DNA of 64,000 nt from Robiginitalea sp. SC105 (GCF_014243345.1 NZ_JACLZF010000001.1:186001-250000); one strand, 5' to 3'. Shown: positions 19,947 to 29,602, numbered from the stretch's first letter. The notes: a model not told the origin generated them from the sequence alone. Program-made: numbers and translations.

Positions 19947-22900
19947 AATGAGAACCCCAGGCCAAAGGAGAACCGGAGGCCGTCTTCCCCCTGGAACAAA
20001 GCGGTATTCAGGGTAACCACATCGATGCCATTGAGGAATAAACCGCCGCCATAGGAAGTATGCCAGCGGGAGGATGAATCCCCGGGCTGCCAGACGCGGC
20101 CGTAGTCAAAGCCCCCGAATAGCCCAATGGACAGGGGAACAATCCCGGTGCGCATTTGCGCGAACTGCAACCGAAGGTCGGTGAGTTGATAATAGGCGGT
20201 CTTCCCAGAAAAACGCTCGTTCCGGTAACTCCTGGGACCATCATTGGCGCCTATCCGGGCTGCCTGGAAGAATTCGTATCCCTGCCCCAGGTTAAAGTGC
20301 GCTTTCCACCGGGTGGCGAGAACCAGTTGGCCCGATGGCAGCAGGCGATGGTCGAGGCTGAGGGCGGGAATGACGTACCCGAAGCCTGTGCCCCAGGAAT
20401 CCGCCCGCTCCTTATAGCCAAGTTCCAGGCTGGAGGACATCCCGAGGGTCGGGAAGGCCTCATTGTCGCGGTTTTCGTAAAAATACTTCGCGCTGACCCC
20501 CAGGAACTGGCTGCTGTTCTCCTCCCCATTGGCCTGGTAGAATGTATTGATATACCGGTCACTTGTTTCCTCTACCTTAAAGCGCTCGTACCCCAGGCCC
20601 AACCGGAGGCTGCCTCCCAGCGGGCCCCGCCAGATCAGCGCCGGCTTCAGGCTCAGCACGCTCAGGCGGATCCGGTTGTAATCCAAACCCAATTCGTCAT
20701 CTGGGTTCAGGGACTCGTTGCCGAAGCCGAAGAAATTCTGGCTGAAGTTCGGACTGGTGTTCCGCGCCTGCACCTGCAGGTTCCATTTCCCGAATACATT
20801 GGCGAACTCCCCCTCGTATCCCAGGTCAAAGCCACTGGTGGCAAAATAGAAGGAACCGGTAACCGAATGGCGGTAGGTAAAGGGGTTCCGCCGGAAACCA
20901 TAGCGCGAAAAACTGTATCCCAACCCCAGGCGCATGCCGTCATCGGGGTTAAATCCCGCCGTCGGCAGGAGGTGGCTGTTGAAGGTGGCCAGGTCCAGGG
21001 ATTGGAAGGTATTTACCTGGTAATGGTCCGTAAGCACCCGGCGTGCGTGCCCCGGCCCCTCAAAGCGGTTCTCCCTGGTTTTGTAGTCATAGATCACCGC
21101 CTTGTTTCCCGATGTGGTGATATAGCGGTCCCTTCCAAGGCCCCCGACGATACGCACCTTGATTTTTGTGCCTTTTGCCAGGTCGATTTCAAAGCGGTCC
21201 CGGTCGTCCAGGCCGTAAATCCAGACTTCGCGGGTGAGGTCGGGGAGGAGGGTCCGCTCGAAGAACAGTTTGCTTTTCTCCCCGTGAATGATCCGGTAAG
21301 CGCGGACAACCACCCCTCCCTCCGGGCCCGATTGGATTTCGAACCAGTCGTCCTTGTCCGTACCCCGGACAACAAGGTAGCGCTGCAACACCTCAAAATA
21401 ATCATTAGCAATATCCTCCAGGCGGTCGAGTCGGGCCAGGAGTGTCCGGCGGATCTTATCGCTGGTGGCCCCACGCACTTCGGGGGGGATGCCCAGGAGG
21501 GAGGCGTCGATCACCTCCGGGGTTATCCGCTGGCGAATCTGCCGGGCCTGCTGCTGCCACTGGGAACGGGTCGTCCCGCCCAGCAGGGTCATATCCAGGG
21601 AAAGGGGGTTGCTGTTGAAGGTGCGGACATTCCGGATCTCCTCGTTAAAACCCTCCATTTTCTTGACCCCGGGGACCAGGCGGGTCAGGAGATTCCCTAT
21701 AAACCCGTCCCCCATTACGGAAAAGGCCTGGTCGCGGTCGCGGGGGATCGGCCGGTAGATGACCTCCCCCGTTACCTTGTCTTCGAATTCCGCCCAGCGC
21801 CACTGGTCCTGGTGCCGGTCCCAGTCGCCGATCAGCATGTCGAACAAGCGGGCGCGGATATAGGCTTCCGTATCCACCCGGTACTTTTCATCATCCCTGA
21901 GAGAATGGATCAGGTCAAAGGTGCTCTTGATATCCTCTGCAAATCCGAAGCTGGGCAGGTCTTCATGCCCTTCGGAAGGATGTTCCTCGATCATGTACAA
22001 CTCGTCCCCGAAATCCTCGTTGTACTTGCCGAGTGCCGGCTGGCGGGGGACATAAAAAAGCCTTGGGTTGGTGTGATAGATGCCCAGGGTATCCATCAGG
22101 GGGGATAGCGCAAAGGGGGCGTAGGGGTGTGCCCCGGTGTACAGGTCTTCCAGAAGCTCCTCGGGGGCCGTGTTTTCAAGGTCGCCAATGATGTATTGGT
22201 CCATGAATACCATCGCCTGCAGGTTTTGTTCGGCTTGTTTTCGAAGGGCGCGCATCACGAATTCCCTGCCGTCCCGATGCCGTAGCCGCAGGGATTTGGA
22301 CTGCTGCCCACCCCCTTTGCGGATTGGGGTAAGGCCGCCGTAGAGAGTATCGATCCGCACCGTGGACACGTTAATCTTCTCCCCGTAGAGTTCCCGGTAG
22401 CGCGGACCCCACATCCGGGTATAGAACCCCGATTTGGTTACTTCATCCTCCGTGTAGACGGCGGCTTCGACACGGGAAGGGAAATCGGCTTCAAATGCGG
22501 CAGGATCCGGTTCAAAAGGAGGGGCATGGACCATGGTGGTAAAAAGGAATTTTTCCCCACCGGTATCATCCACCCCGTAATAGCGGACGCGGGAACTCTT
22601 GTCCGTATAGACCTCAAGGACCGCGTACCCGCGGAAGCCCGTGGAGAAGGTGCTGCCGCCCAGGAGGTTGGTCGCCCCTTCCTTGGCCCCGGAACCGCTT
22701 ACTATCTGTGCGATCCCTTCCTCCGCTATGTATTGCAGCGTATGCTCGTGGCCGGAGGCAATGACCACCCGCTCCCCGAAGCGGGCCAAAGTAAGCATCC
22801 GCTTTTGCAGTTCCAGGTACCGCTTGTTTTGCATATCCTCTATGGACACCCCTGCGGTCCGGCGGAACAGATTGACCAGGGTGCCGATTACAGGGAGCGG

Positions 22901-23671
22901 GACCTTTCCCGAATAGGGGTAGAATTGTTGCCGGAGCGTAAACTGCCCACCGTGATTCCCGTAGCTCCGCATTGGGTGGTGCATGGCCAGCAGGATGGTC
23001 TTGTCCGCGTGTTGCTTGATCTCACTGCCAAGGGTTTCCCAGAAAACCTCCCGGTCCTTTATCTCGCAATCGTCGTTTATGGCCGGCCGCTTGTCCCAGT
23101 CAGTCAGGTACCATTCTGTATCGACCAGGATCATCATCAGGTCGTTGGAGAGGCTTACCACTTCGATGGGACAGCCATTCTCCGGCAGGAAGACATTCTT
23201 CCGGTCCAGGTAGTCTTCCACGTATTCCTCCTGCCGCTTCAGCCCCTTGATCCCTTCGTTGTACCAATCGTGGTTGCCGGGGATAAATACGGGCCGGCCC
23301 TCAAACTGGTCCAGGGTCCGTAGCTGGGCTTCGAGGTGGCTGGCAGCCAATTGGAATTCCTGGGGGGAATCCTTTGGGTCTGGCAGGCCAGCCGGATAGA
23401 TATTGTCTCCAAGAAAAAGGGCCGTGCTATTGGGCCCGGCCTGGCTCAGGCGGTCCTGGAACCGCTGCAGGACCGGGTTCATGCCCCCCGGAGGCGACAG
23501 GCCCGCATCACCGATAAGGTAAAACGTGTGGGCAACCTCAGACCGGCCTGCCAAATCCGTAGCCTGCCCGGGGCTGGCATATTTAGGGGCGTAAGTGGCG
23601 CAGGAGGCCAAAAGGCACCCCCATGCCGCGATCAGGAGAACTTGTTTTAGAAAAGCAATTCTGGGAGACAT
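19943..23671 (-). CDS. Metallophosphoesterase / FAM20-like kinase-fold / outer-membrane barrel fusion lipoprotein
   Basis: 1,242-residue exported protein, lipobox LLASC (Cys24). Three parts can be read. Residues about 48-330 form a calcineurin-like metallophosphoesterase with GDAG, GDNIYP, GNHDW, HHP and SGHEH metal motifs. Residues about 450-720 hold a region I read as an atypical kinase fold: EFVMRALRKQ resembles the FAM20 Lys strand (Arg474 where Lys is expected), FDMLIGDWDRHQDQW (610-624) closely resembles FAM20C DFLMGNMDRHHYETF, and PRDRDQAF (643-650) could be the metal-binding DNG equivalent. Residues about 870-1242 look like a BamA/TamA-type barrel ending FGLGFSF. The phosphoesterase plus barrel arrangement is seen in Bacteroidota; the kinase-like reading is my inference. 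The start faces the HD gene across 37 nt. Confidence 0.8.
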   Translation of the reverse strand: MSPRIAFLKQVLLIAAWGCLLASCATYAPKYASPGQATDLAGRSEVAHTFYLIGDAGLSPPGGMNPVLQRFQDRLSQAGPNSTALFLGDNIYPAGLPDPKDSPQEFQLAASHLEAQLRTLDQFEGRPVFIPGNHDWYNEGIKGLKRQEEYVEDYLDRKNVFLPENGCPIEVVSLSNDLMMILVDTEWYLTDWDKRPAINDDCEIKDREVFWETLGSEIKQHADKTILLAMHHPMRSYGNHGGQFTLRQQFYPYSGKVPLPVIGTLVNLFRRTAGVSIEDMQNKRYLELQKRMLTLARFGERVVIASGHEHTLQYIAEEGIAQIVSGSGAKEGATNLLGGSTFSTGFRGYAVLEVYTDKSSRVRYYGVDDTGGEKFLFTTMVHAPPFEPDPAAFEADFPSRVEAAVYTEDEVTKSGFYTRMWGPRYRELYGEKINVSTVRIDTLYGGLTPIRKGGGQQSKSLRLRHRDGREFVMRALRKQAEQNLQAMVFMDQYIIGDLENTAPEELLEDLYTGAHPYAPFALSPLMDTLGIYHTNPRLFYVPRQPALGKYNEDFGDELYMIEEHPSEGHEDLPSFGFAEDIKSTFDLIHSLRDDEKYRVDTEAYIRARLFDMLIGDWDRHQDQWRWAEFEDKVTGEVIYRPIPRDRDQAFSVMGDGFIGNLLTRLVPGVKKMEGFNEEIRNVRTFNSNPLSLDMTLLGGTTRSQWQQQARQIRQRITPEVIDASLLGIPPEVRGATSDKIRRTLLARLDRLEDIANDYFEVLQRYLVVRGTDKDDWFEIQSGPEGGVVVRAYRIIHGEKSKLFFERTLLPDLTREVWIYGLDDRDRFEIDLAKGTKIKVRIVGGLGRDRYITTSGNKAVIYDYKTRENRFEGPGHARRVLTDHYQVNTFQSLDLATFNSHLLPTAGFNPDDGMRLGLGYSFSRYGFRRNPFTYRHSVTGSFYFATSGFDLGYEGEFANVFGKWNLQVQARNTSPNFSQNFFGFGNESLNPDDELGLDYNRIRLSVLSLKPALIWRGPLGGSLRLGLGYERFKVEETSDRYINTFYQANGEENSSQFLGVSAKYFYENRDNEAFPTLGMSSSLELGYKERADSWGTGFGYVIPALSLDHRLLPSGQLVLATRWKAHFNLGQGYEFFQAARIGANDGPRSYRNERFSGKTAYYQLTDLRLQFAQMRTGIVPLSIGLFGGFDYGRVWQPGDSSSRWHTSYGGGLFLNGIDVVTLNTALFQGEDGLRFSFGLGFSF

Positions 23672-23708
23672 ATAAAATTTGTACTTTGTATAATCAATCT
23701 CCTTCTGT

Positions 23709-24911
23709 ATGACAAAGCTTACGGAAAACGCGGCTGTCTATGTATCCCAGTTACTATCCGAAAAATTGGACGAGCGGTACCTATACCACAACCTCAGGCA
23801 TACGCAGCTGGTTGTACAAAGTACAAAAGAATTGCTGGATCACCATGAGCTGAATAAAGAGGAAGCGGAGGACCTCCTGCTCGCTGCCTGGATGCATGAT
23901 GCCGGGTATGCCATTGACAATCAGGACCATGAAGAAAAGAGCTGCGAGATAGCACGGTCCTTCCTGCAGGAGCAGGGCCTGGCCAATAAGCGAATCGAGA
24001 GTGTCTGTCAACTGATCCGGGCTACCCGTCGCCATCATTCCCCGGAAAACACGGCAGAAAAAATCCTCCGGGATGCGGATTCCTCCCACCTGAGCCAGAA
24101 GGATTACCGGGAAATTGCCGAGCTGCTCCGGGAGGAGCTCTCCCTCCTGGATATCGCGCATTACAACCAGGAAGATTGGCGGGAAATGAATATCAATATG
24201 TTCCAGTCCGAACACCAGTTTTACACGGATTATGCCAGGGAAAACTGGCAGGAAGGCAAGGACGATAATTTGCGCAAACTGGTCAAGGACAAAAAAAAGC
24301 GCGGGCAACTGGCCAAGAAGGAAAAATTGAAGGCCCAGTTCAAAAGTGAAAGCCCCGAGCGGGGGATACAGACCATGTACCGGGTATCCATGCGAAACCA
24401 CCTGAAGCTCAGCGACATTGCGGATACCAAAGCGAATATCCTGTTATCGGTGAATGCGATCATCATTTCCCTGGTCATCGCGAACCTGATCCCGAAACTG
24501 GACAACCCCAACAACGATTACCTCATCTACCCCACGCTGATATTTATCGTTTTCAGCATCGCCTCCATGATACTTTCCATCCTGGCTACCCGGCCCAATG
24601 TAACCAGCGGGAAATTTACCAAGGAGGACGTTGCCCAGAAAAAAGTGAACCTGCTGTTCTTCGGGAATTTCCACCAAATGGCGTTACCGGAATACGAATG
24701 GGCCATGCGGGAACTGATCAAGGATAAATTCTACGTGTACAACACACTCACCAAGGATTTGTATTTCCTCGGCCTGGTCCTGCAACGGAAATACAAGTTG
24801 CTGCGCTGGACCTATACCATATTTATGGTGGGGATGATTCTTTCGGTGATTGCGTTTTTCGTGGCGCTGAAGTTCTACGGCCCTGACCGGATCCTCGAGC
24901 TGCCCGAATGA
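23709..24911 (+). CDS. HD-domain hydrolase fused to Pycsar-type (DUF5706) membrane domain
   Basis: 400 residues. The N-terminal HD phosphohydrolase domain shows His31, the HD pair at 63-64, HH at 109-110 and Asp122/124, so the metal site seems complete. A charged linker (about 180-215) leads to a C-terminal membrane domain: the stretch LSDIADTKANILLSVNA (235-250) is the signature of Pycsar-effector TM proteins, with membrane helices near 246-262, 273-293 and 370-392. In Pycsar defence such TM domains respond to cyclic pyrimidine nucleotides made by a neighbouring cyclase. No cyclase is found here, and the HD domain could itself cleave a nucleotide signal. It ends exactly where the convergent GAF gene ends. 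Confidence 0.85.
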   Translation: MTKLTENAAVYVSQLLSEKLDERYLYHNLRHTQLVVQSTKELLDHHELNKEEAEDLLLAAWMHDAGYAIDNQDHEEKSCEIARSFLQEQGLANKRIESVCQLIRATRRHHSPENTAEKILRDADSSHLSQKDYREIAELLREELSLLDIAHYNQEDWREMNINMFQSEHQFYTDYARENWQEGKDDNLRKLVKDKKKRGQLAKKEKLKAQFKSESPERGIQTMYRVSMRNHLKLSDIADTKANILLSVNAIIISLVIANLIPKLDNPNNDYLIYPTLIFIVFSIASMILSILATRPNVTSGKFTKEDVAQKKVNLLFFGNFHQMALPEYEWAMRELIKDKFYVYNTLTKDLYFLGLVLQRKYKLLRWTYTIFMVGMILSVIAFFVALKFYGPDRILELPE

Positions 24912-27281
24912 TCAGGAGTTGAGTTCCTCCATCAATTGGTCGTAGTTGTAGAATTCCTTTGCCTCTCCCTGCGGGTCGCTTTTCCGGTAAAGGATTCCGG
25001 CGCGGATAGCCTTGAGGCCGGAGACCCCCTGCAGGCCTTCCAGTTCCACAATTTCCATCTCATCGGTGAAGTAGCCCTTTGATTTCAGGAACCGGATATA
25101 CCTGAGGTATTCCTGTTCGTCCTTTTTCTGTGAGTAGACAATGACCAGTTTCCCGGACTGCGTCAGCCGCTCCCCGGTCCCCTTGACCCGGGATTTGTCG
25201 ATCCGCTTCTTGATCACTTCATACCGGGCATTATAGGTGCCGTCCACATCGAACCGCTTTTCGTCCATGCGGAACCGGATGCTCAGGGAGGTGTTGTACA
25301 CCAGGATCAGGGAGGCTACGTCGAGCTGTATGGGCAATTCCGATTTGATGTCGTAGTAGGCATTTTCCATCTCGCACATTACCTGCAGCTGCCAGAGGCG
25401 CAAATTGCTCAGGTAGAGGGGGTCGTACTCCCGCTCCGAGGCAATGGAGCCCCCGATGTACATATTGTGTTCCACCCCGTCGGTCTTATAGCGCTCAAAG
25501 TAATGCGGGAACATCTGCTGGGCATCTTCCTGCCTTTTGTCAAGAAGGGAAGCCAGCGTCTTGTTGATCTGCATAACGGTCTCATCGTAATTCCGCCGGT
25601 GGTCATAATAGGACTCGGTCCCCACGTCGATCCCGGCCTCATAGGAGCCGATCTCGGCAGCCAGCTCACTGTCCAGGCCCTTGAGGTGCTCCAGCACAGG
25701 TGTGATTTCCTCATGTACAAAATTGAAAATGGCCTGCTCGCTGTTGGTGTGCAGCACTTCTTTGATATCTTCGATATGCCTGCTTACCCGGAAAGTCAGC
25801 TCCTCGTAGATAGGCAACTGGGTTTTGCCAAACGCTAATTCAAGCACGGCCCGGATCCTGGAGAGCTGGATCATCAGGTCCCGCTGTATGGCAGCGTTTC
25901 GGGCGTGGGAGGATTCCCGGATGTCCACCTGCCCGTAAAGCGGATGCACGTCCTGGAAGGCAATTTCCCTGAACGCCGGTTCCCTGCCCTCGAGCTGGTC
26001 GATGATGAATTTCCTGGCCTCCTCCTGAAACCGCCAAAGGACGGATTCGTGCACAGAGGTGCACTCATGCTGGATGATGGCGTCGATCAGGTTCTCCTCC
26101 TCGATGCGCGAACGCACAACAGCCGAAACAATGAACGGCATCACATCATCCAGCTTGGTCGCATTGACCGCATTCAGGGCGTTGGTCCTGGTGGAAACCA
26201 CCTCTAGCAGACCCAGTACTTCGTCCTTGTCCGCAATGGGCGCAAATATTGCACTGCGGATCCCCTGGTCAAAAAGGTTCTGGTAAAATCCCTCCCCCCC
26301 GGAGTTTTCATGGTACCTGGCGACGTCCGGTATGACAAAATAGGCCTTTTCGTTCAAAAGCTTTTCGTAGGATTCGCTGCAGAGGGACTCGTTGCATTTG
26401 CACGCATGGGAATCCCCAAGGATAAAGCTTTCCATCCCCTTGCCATAGACTTTCTCGAACTGCCCGTCCTTGCGGTTGTAGGTAATAAAACCCACCCTCA
26501 GGTCCTTCAGGCGGAAAAACGACCGGAAGGTGCTCTGGAGTTCGCTCATGAAACTGTCACTCCCCCGTTTATCGCTCGCAATCAATTCGGATTTTATGGC
26601 CGAGATGGCGTACTCCGCAGTTACGTCGAACATATTGGCGATTACGAATCCTTTGATCGTAAAGCTTCCCGGGGGTATTTTGGACTTCCAGAAATCCAGG
26701 TCTTCCGGATGCGATAGCAATTCGTCCACGTCGTCCTGGGTAATCTCCGGGGCTTCCGCGTTCGGGATGATTTCCATAAAATCCGCATTGTAAAGGATGC
26801 GGTAATGGTGCATTACCCCGTTGGCATCCGGAAATTCGAAGAAATAGGGCCGGCTGAAGTCAAGTTTAAAGCCGTAGTGGTGATTCAGTATAACCGTGCT
26901 GGCCATGATATAGTCCTGCCCGTCGGACCGTCGCATCAGGATAGGGTTGAAATCATCACCCGCATTTTCGATGATGCGTCTTAGGCGCGCCGATGGGTGA
27001 AAGAGCATGTCCACATAGGGCAGGGAAAGCGCCTTGATTTCATTGCGGCTGAGCACCTCGGAGAATGCGTCCTGCAGTATGATGTCCAGCACCTCCTTGT
27101 GGGTCTCGAGTTTTTCGACTTCTTCAAATCCCTCCCGAAGCTCGGGGTAGGGTGCCTGGGCCTCCAGGATCCGATTTGCCTTGGCCCGCTGGTCGGGCGT
27201 ACCGTTTTCTGCCAGCTGGTCGTAAAACCGCAGGAACTTGTCAAAGCTTATCAGAAATTTTACGGGCAGTTCCTGATCCAT
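24912..27281 (-). CDS. Large GAF-domain signalling protein
   Basis: 789 residues from the ATG at 27281; a TTG at 27311 would add ten residues. A GAF domain occupies roughly residues 225-400 (GVEKVYGKGM-like region, then YFVIPDVARYHE, IFAPIADKDEVLGLLEVVS). Inside it lies a cysteine-rich turn, HACKCNESLC, unusual for GAF. The remaining regions are helical with no recognised catalytic domain: no HisKA, GGDEF or helix-turn-helix. The protein seems cytoplasmic. Stop codons of this gene and the HD-Pycsar gene abut with no spacer, and its start diverges from the metallophosphoesterase gene. Homologues of this layout occur in other Bacteroidota, but I know no function. Confidence 0.75.
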   Translation of the reverse strand: MDQELPVKFLISFDKFLRFYDQLAENGTPDQRAKANRILEAQAPYPELREGFEEVEKLETHKEVLDIILQDAFSEVLSRNEIKALSLPYVDMLFHPSARLRRIIENAGDDFNPILMRRSDGQDYIMASTVILNHHYGFKLDFSRPYFFEFPDANGVMHHYRILYNADFMEIIPNAEAPEITQDDVDELLSHPEDLDFWKSKIPPGSFTIKGFVIANMFDVTAEYAISAIKSELIASDKRGSDSFMSELQSTFRSFFRLKDLRVGFITYNRKDGQFEKVYGKGMESFILGDSHACKCNESLCSESYEKLLNEKAYFVIPDVARYHENSGGEGFYQNLFDQGIRSAIFAPIADKDEVLGLLEVVSTRTNALNAVNATKLDDVMPFIVSAVVRSRIEEENLIDAIIQHECTSVHESVLWRFQEEARKFIIDQLEGREPAFREIAFQDVHPLYGQVDIRESSHARNAAIQRDLMIQLSRIRAVLELAFGKTQLPIYEELTFRVSRHIEDIKEVLHTNSEQAIFNFVHEEITPVLEHLKGLDSELAAEIGSYEAGIDVGTESYYDHRRNYDETVMQINKTLASLLDKRQEDAQQMFPHYFERYKTDGVEHNMYIGGSIASEREYDPLYLSNLRLWQLQVMCEMENAYYDIKSELPIQLDVASLILVYNTSLSIRFRMDEKRFDVDGTYNARYEVIKKRIDKSRVKGTGERLTQSGKLVIVYSQKKDEQEYLRYIRFLKSKGYFTDEMEIVELEGLQGVSGLKAIRAGILYRKSDPQGEAKEFYNYDQLMEELNS

Positions 27282-27407
27282 GGTGAATGGTTTGTCGGTG
27301 CTGAGTCGCAACGCAGCAAATAAAATTACAAAATATTGCGGTTCCTATTTGAGCATCCCTACTGTACAATTCCGCTCAAATTTTGGATATTTATCGAAAA
27401 TCGCCCT

Positions 27408-28313
27408 ATGTTCTCCAAGCGCCGACTTGACCGTGCCTATAAACAGGCCCCCGTCATACCCTTCGACGACCATTCGCGGTTTATCTTCTTCAGTGACTGC
27501 CACCGGGGCGACAACAGCTTTGCGGACGAATTTGCCAATAACCGGAACATCTACTACCACGCACTGAAACACTATTACCAGCAGGGCTTCGACTATTTTG
27601 AACTGGGCGACGGGGACGAACTCTGGGAAAACCTGAATTTCGAATCGATTTTTGAGGCCCACAAGAACGTCTACACGCTGCTGCGCGACTTCCACCTGGA
27701 AAACAGGCTCCACATGATCTGGGGCAACCACGACATGGTCTACAAGAACCCCGACTATGTGGCCGAAAACCTGAGCAGTTACTTTGAGCCCATCGACGGC
27801 CGGGACCGCGAACTCTTCGAGGGGATCCGGTATGAAGAGGGGATTGTCCTCAGGCATAAGGAGACCGGGCAGGAACTCTTCCTCTGCCACGGGCACCAGG
27901 CCGATTGGTGGAACTACACCTTCTGGCGCTGGAGCCGGTTCCTGGTCCGGGTACTCTGGAAGCCGCTGCAGGTCTGGGGGATTGCGGACCCCACCTCCCC
28001 GGCCCGGAACTACAAGGAACTGATCCGGATCGAAAAGCGCATCAAAAAATGGATCCTGGCCAACGACATGCTGCCCGTTATCGTAGGGCACACCCACAGG
28101 CCACGGTTTCCGGAGCCCGGGGAAATCCCGCTTTTCAATGACGGCAGTTGTGTCCACCCCAGGAGCATCACCGGGCTGGAAATCGAGGACGGGCAAATAA
28201 GCCTGATCAAATGGCAGATTGCCACCACGGACGACGGGGTGCTGAAGGTGGTCCGCATACTGCTCGAAGGACCGGAAAAGCTCGCAAACTATTCCCTTAA
28301 ACAATCGGGATGA
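27408..28313 (+). CDS. Calcineurin-like metallophosphoesterase
   Basis: 301 residues from the ATG at 27408 (MFSKRRLDRA); upstream in-frame codons to 27336 look non-coding. Metal-site motifs are in order: FFSDCHRGDN, GDGDELWE, WGNHDM, CHGHQ and VGHTHRPRF, so the dinuclear site should be active. No signal peptide. The family includes UDP-diacylglucosamine pyrophosphatase and diverse nucleotidases; the substrate here is not evident. The gene overlaps the next (ATGA), so it is translated together with a membrane AraC regulator. Confidence 0.85.
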   Translation: MFSKRRLDRAYKQAPVIPFDDHSRFIFFSDCHRGDNSFADEFANNRNIYYHALKHYYQQGFDYFELGDGDELWENLNFESIFEAHKNVYTLLRDFHLENRLHMIWGNHDMVYKNPDYVAENLSSYFEPIDGRDRELFEGIRYEEGIVLRHKETGQELFLCHGHQADWWNYTFWRWSRFLVRVLWKPLQVWGIADPTSPARNYKELIRIEKRIKKWILANDMLPVIVGHTHRPRFPEPGEIPLFNDGSCVHPRSITGLEIEDGQISLIKWQIATTDDGVLKVVRILLEGPEKLANYSLKQSG

Positions 28314-29503
28314 CTGCCTCCGTACAGCCAAGTGACCTCAGCCAGTTGATAGCGGCCATCCCAATCCGGCACGACCTGGTATCCTACCTCATGTTCTCCG
28401 GCGTGTTGCTGGGCTTCCTGCTTTCCGGGGTCATTTGGTTGCGGGGCCCCAGGGAAAACCGGGCGCTCTTCTATTTTGCACTGCTGATCTGCTGCCTGTC
28501 GGTCACCAACCTGGATACTTTCCTGTGCTATACCGGGTGGATGAAATACACCCTTGCCTGGAATGATTCCACCGAGCCCCTGACCCTGCTCTTTGCCCCC
28601 CTACTCTACCTGAGTATCCGCCACCTGGTGATAAAAAAACCCCTGCCGCCCGGGATCCTCTTCCTGCATTTCCTCCCGGCAATCGGCTACGGGCTGTCTC
28701 AGATCGGGTATTATACCGAACCGCTTCCCGTAAAGTTCAACGCCTATAAGGATGCCTATTTCTCCCATATCCCGTTTGCGGAAGTACCTGAAGGGACCAG
28801 CTACGGATATCAGTGGATCAAAGACAAGCAGCGGTGGCTGCTGCTCATAGGATTTACATTTTACGGGCTCCTTTCCGTCCGGTTATGGCAACGGTCGCGC
28901 AAAGACTTCCGCGACCCGGCCTCCGGAGTGCGCATATCCAAATACCGGTTCGGCCGGTTTGCCCTTGTGACCTTCCTGCTCAGCCTGGGCCTGATGCTGC
29001 TGGTGTACCTGAATTACGAAGACGACGGCGGAGACCACTACCTGTCGCTCTTCACGTTTGCAGTCACCCTGTCCTCCACGATTGCCTTCCTGACTGAAAC
29101 CCGGTTCTTCCAGCGCTCCTGGCTCCTCGACAAATACGAGACCTCCGCCTCCCGGGGAGGGGACATTACCCTGGAACAATTGCGGGAAGCGGCAGGGAGG
29201 GAATCCTTCTTCACTTCCCCCGAGGCCTCCCTGAAATCCCTTGCCAACCATTTTGATATCCACCCCAACCTGGTCTCCCGTCTCATCAATGAGGAAACCA
29301 GCGGGAATTTCAATGATTTCATCAACGGATTCCGCGTGGACCTGGCCAAATCCCAGCTCCGATCCGGGAAATTCCGGCACCTGACCATTGAAGCCATCGG
29401 CAGGAATGTGGGTTTCCGCTCAAGGTCGTCCTTTTACGAGGCTTTCAGGAAGCAAACCGGCCATTCCCCATCTCAATTCATGAAATCTGCCGGAAAAAGT
29501 TAA
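28310..29503 (+). CDS. Membrane-bound AraC-family regulator (7TM N-terminus)
   Basis: 397 residues. About seven hydrophobic helices (residues about 24-260) precede a cytoplasmic AraC-type helix-turn-helix domain at 290-395: SLKSLANHFDIHPNLVSRLINEE (first helix pair) and IEAIGRNVGFRSRSSFYEAFRKQ (second; core GFRSRSSFYEAF). This is the Bacteroidota class in which a 7TM sensor is fused to an AraC output domain. The ATGA overlap with the metallophosphoesterase suggests a shared role or control. Its target is unknown. Confidence 0.85.
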   Translation: MTASVQPSDLSQLIAAIPIRHDLVSYLMFSGVLLGFLLSGVIWLRGPRENRALFYFALLICCLSVTNLDTFLCYTGWMKYTLAWNDSTEPLTLLFAPLLYLSIRHLVIKKPLPPGILFLHFLPAIGYGLSQIGYYTEPLPVKFNAYKDAYFSHIPFAEVPEGTSYGYQWIKDKQRWLLLIGFTFYGLLSVRLWQRSRKDFRDPASGVRISKYRFGRFALVTFLLSLGLMLLVYLNYEDDGGDHYLSLFTFAVTLSSTIAFLTETRFFQRSWLLDKYETSASRGGDITLEQLREAAGRESFFTSPEASLKSLANHFDIHPNLVSRLINEETSGNFNDFINGFRVDLAKSQLRSGKFRHLTIEAIGRNVGFRSRSSFYEAFRKQTGHSPSQFMKSAGKS

Positions 29504-29602
29504 AGCCCCGGTTGTCCGGAATTGCAAAAACAGACGGATTGGAACTGATAATTAAGGGGTTACAACCGGAGAGTTTTCATCTTTGCCTAAAACAACGAAC
29601 CG

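Noticed and set aside
20156-22108. 650-residue plus-strand frame opposite the fusion protein
   Set aside because: Composition is arginine/proline/valine-heavy without motifs; the minus-strand protein has clear catalytic motifs and domains.
23709-24911. Complete Pycsar defence system
   Set aside because: No pyrimidine cyclase is next to the HD-TM gene, and the neighbours are not defence genes.
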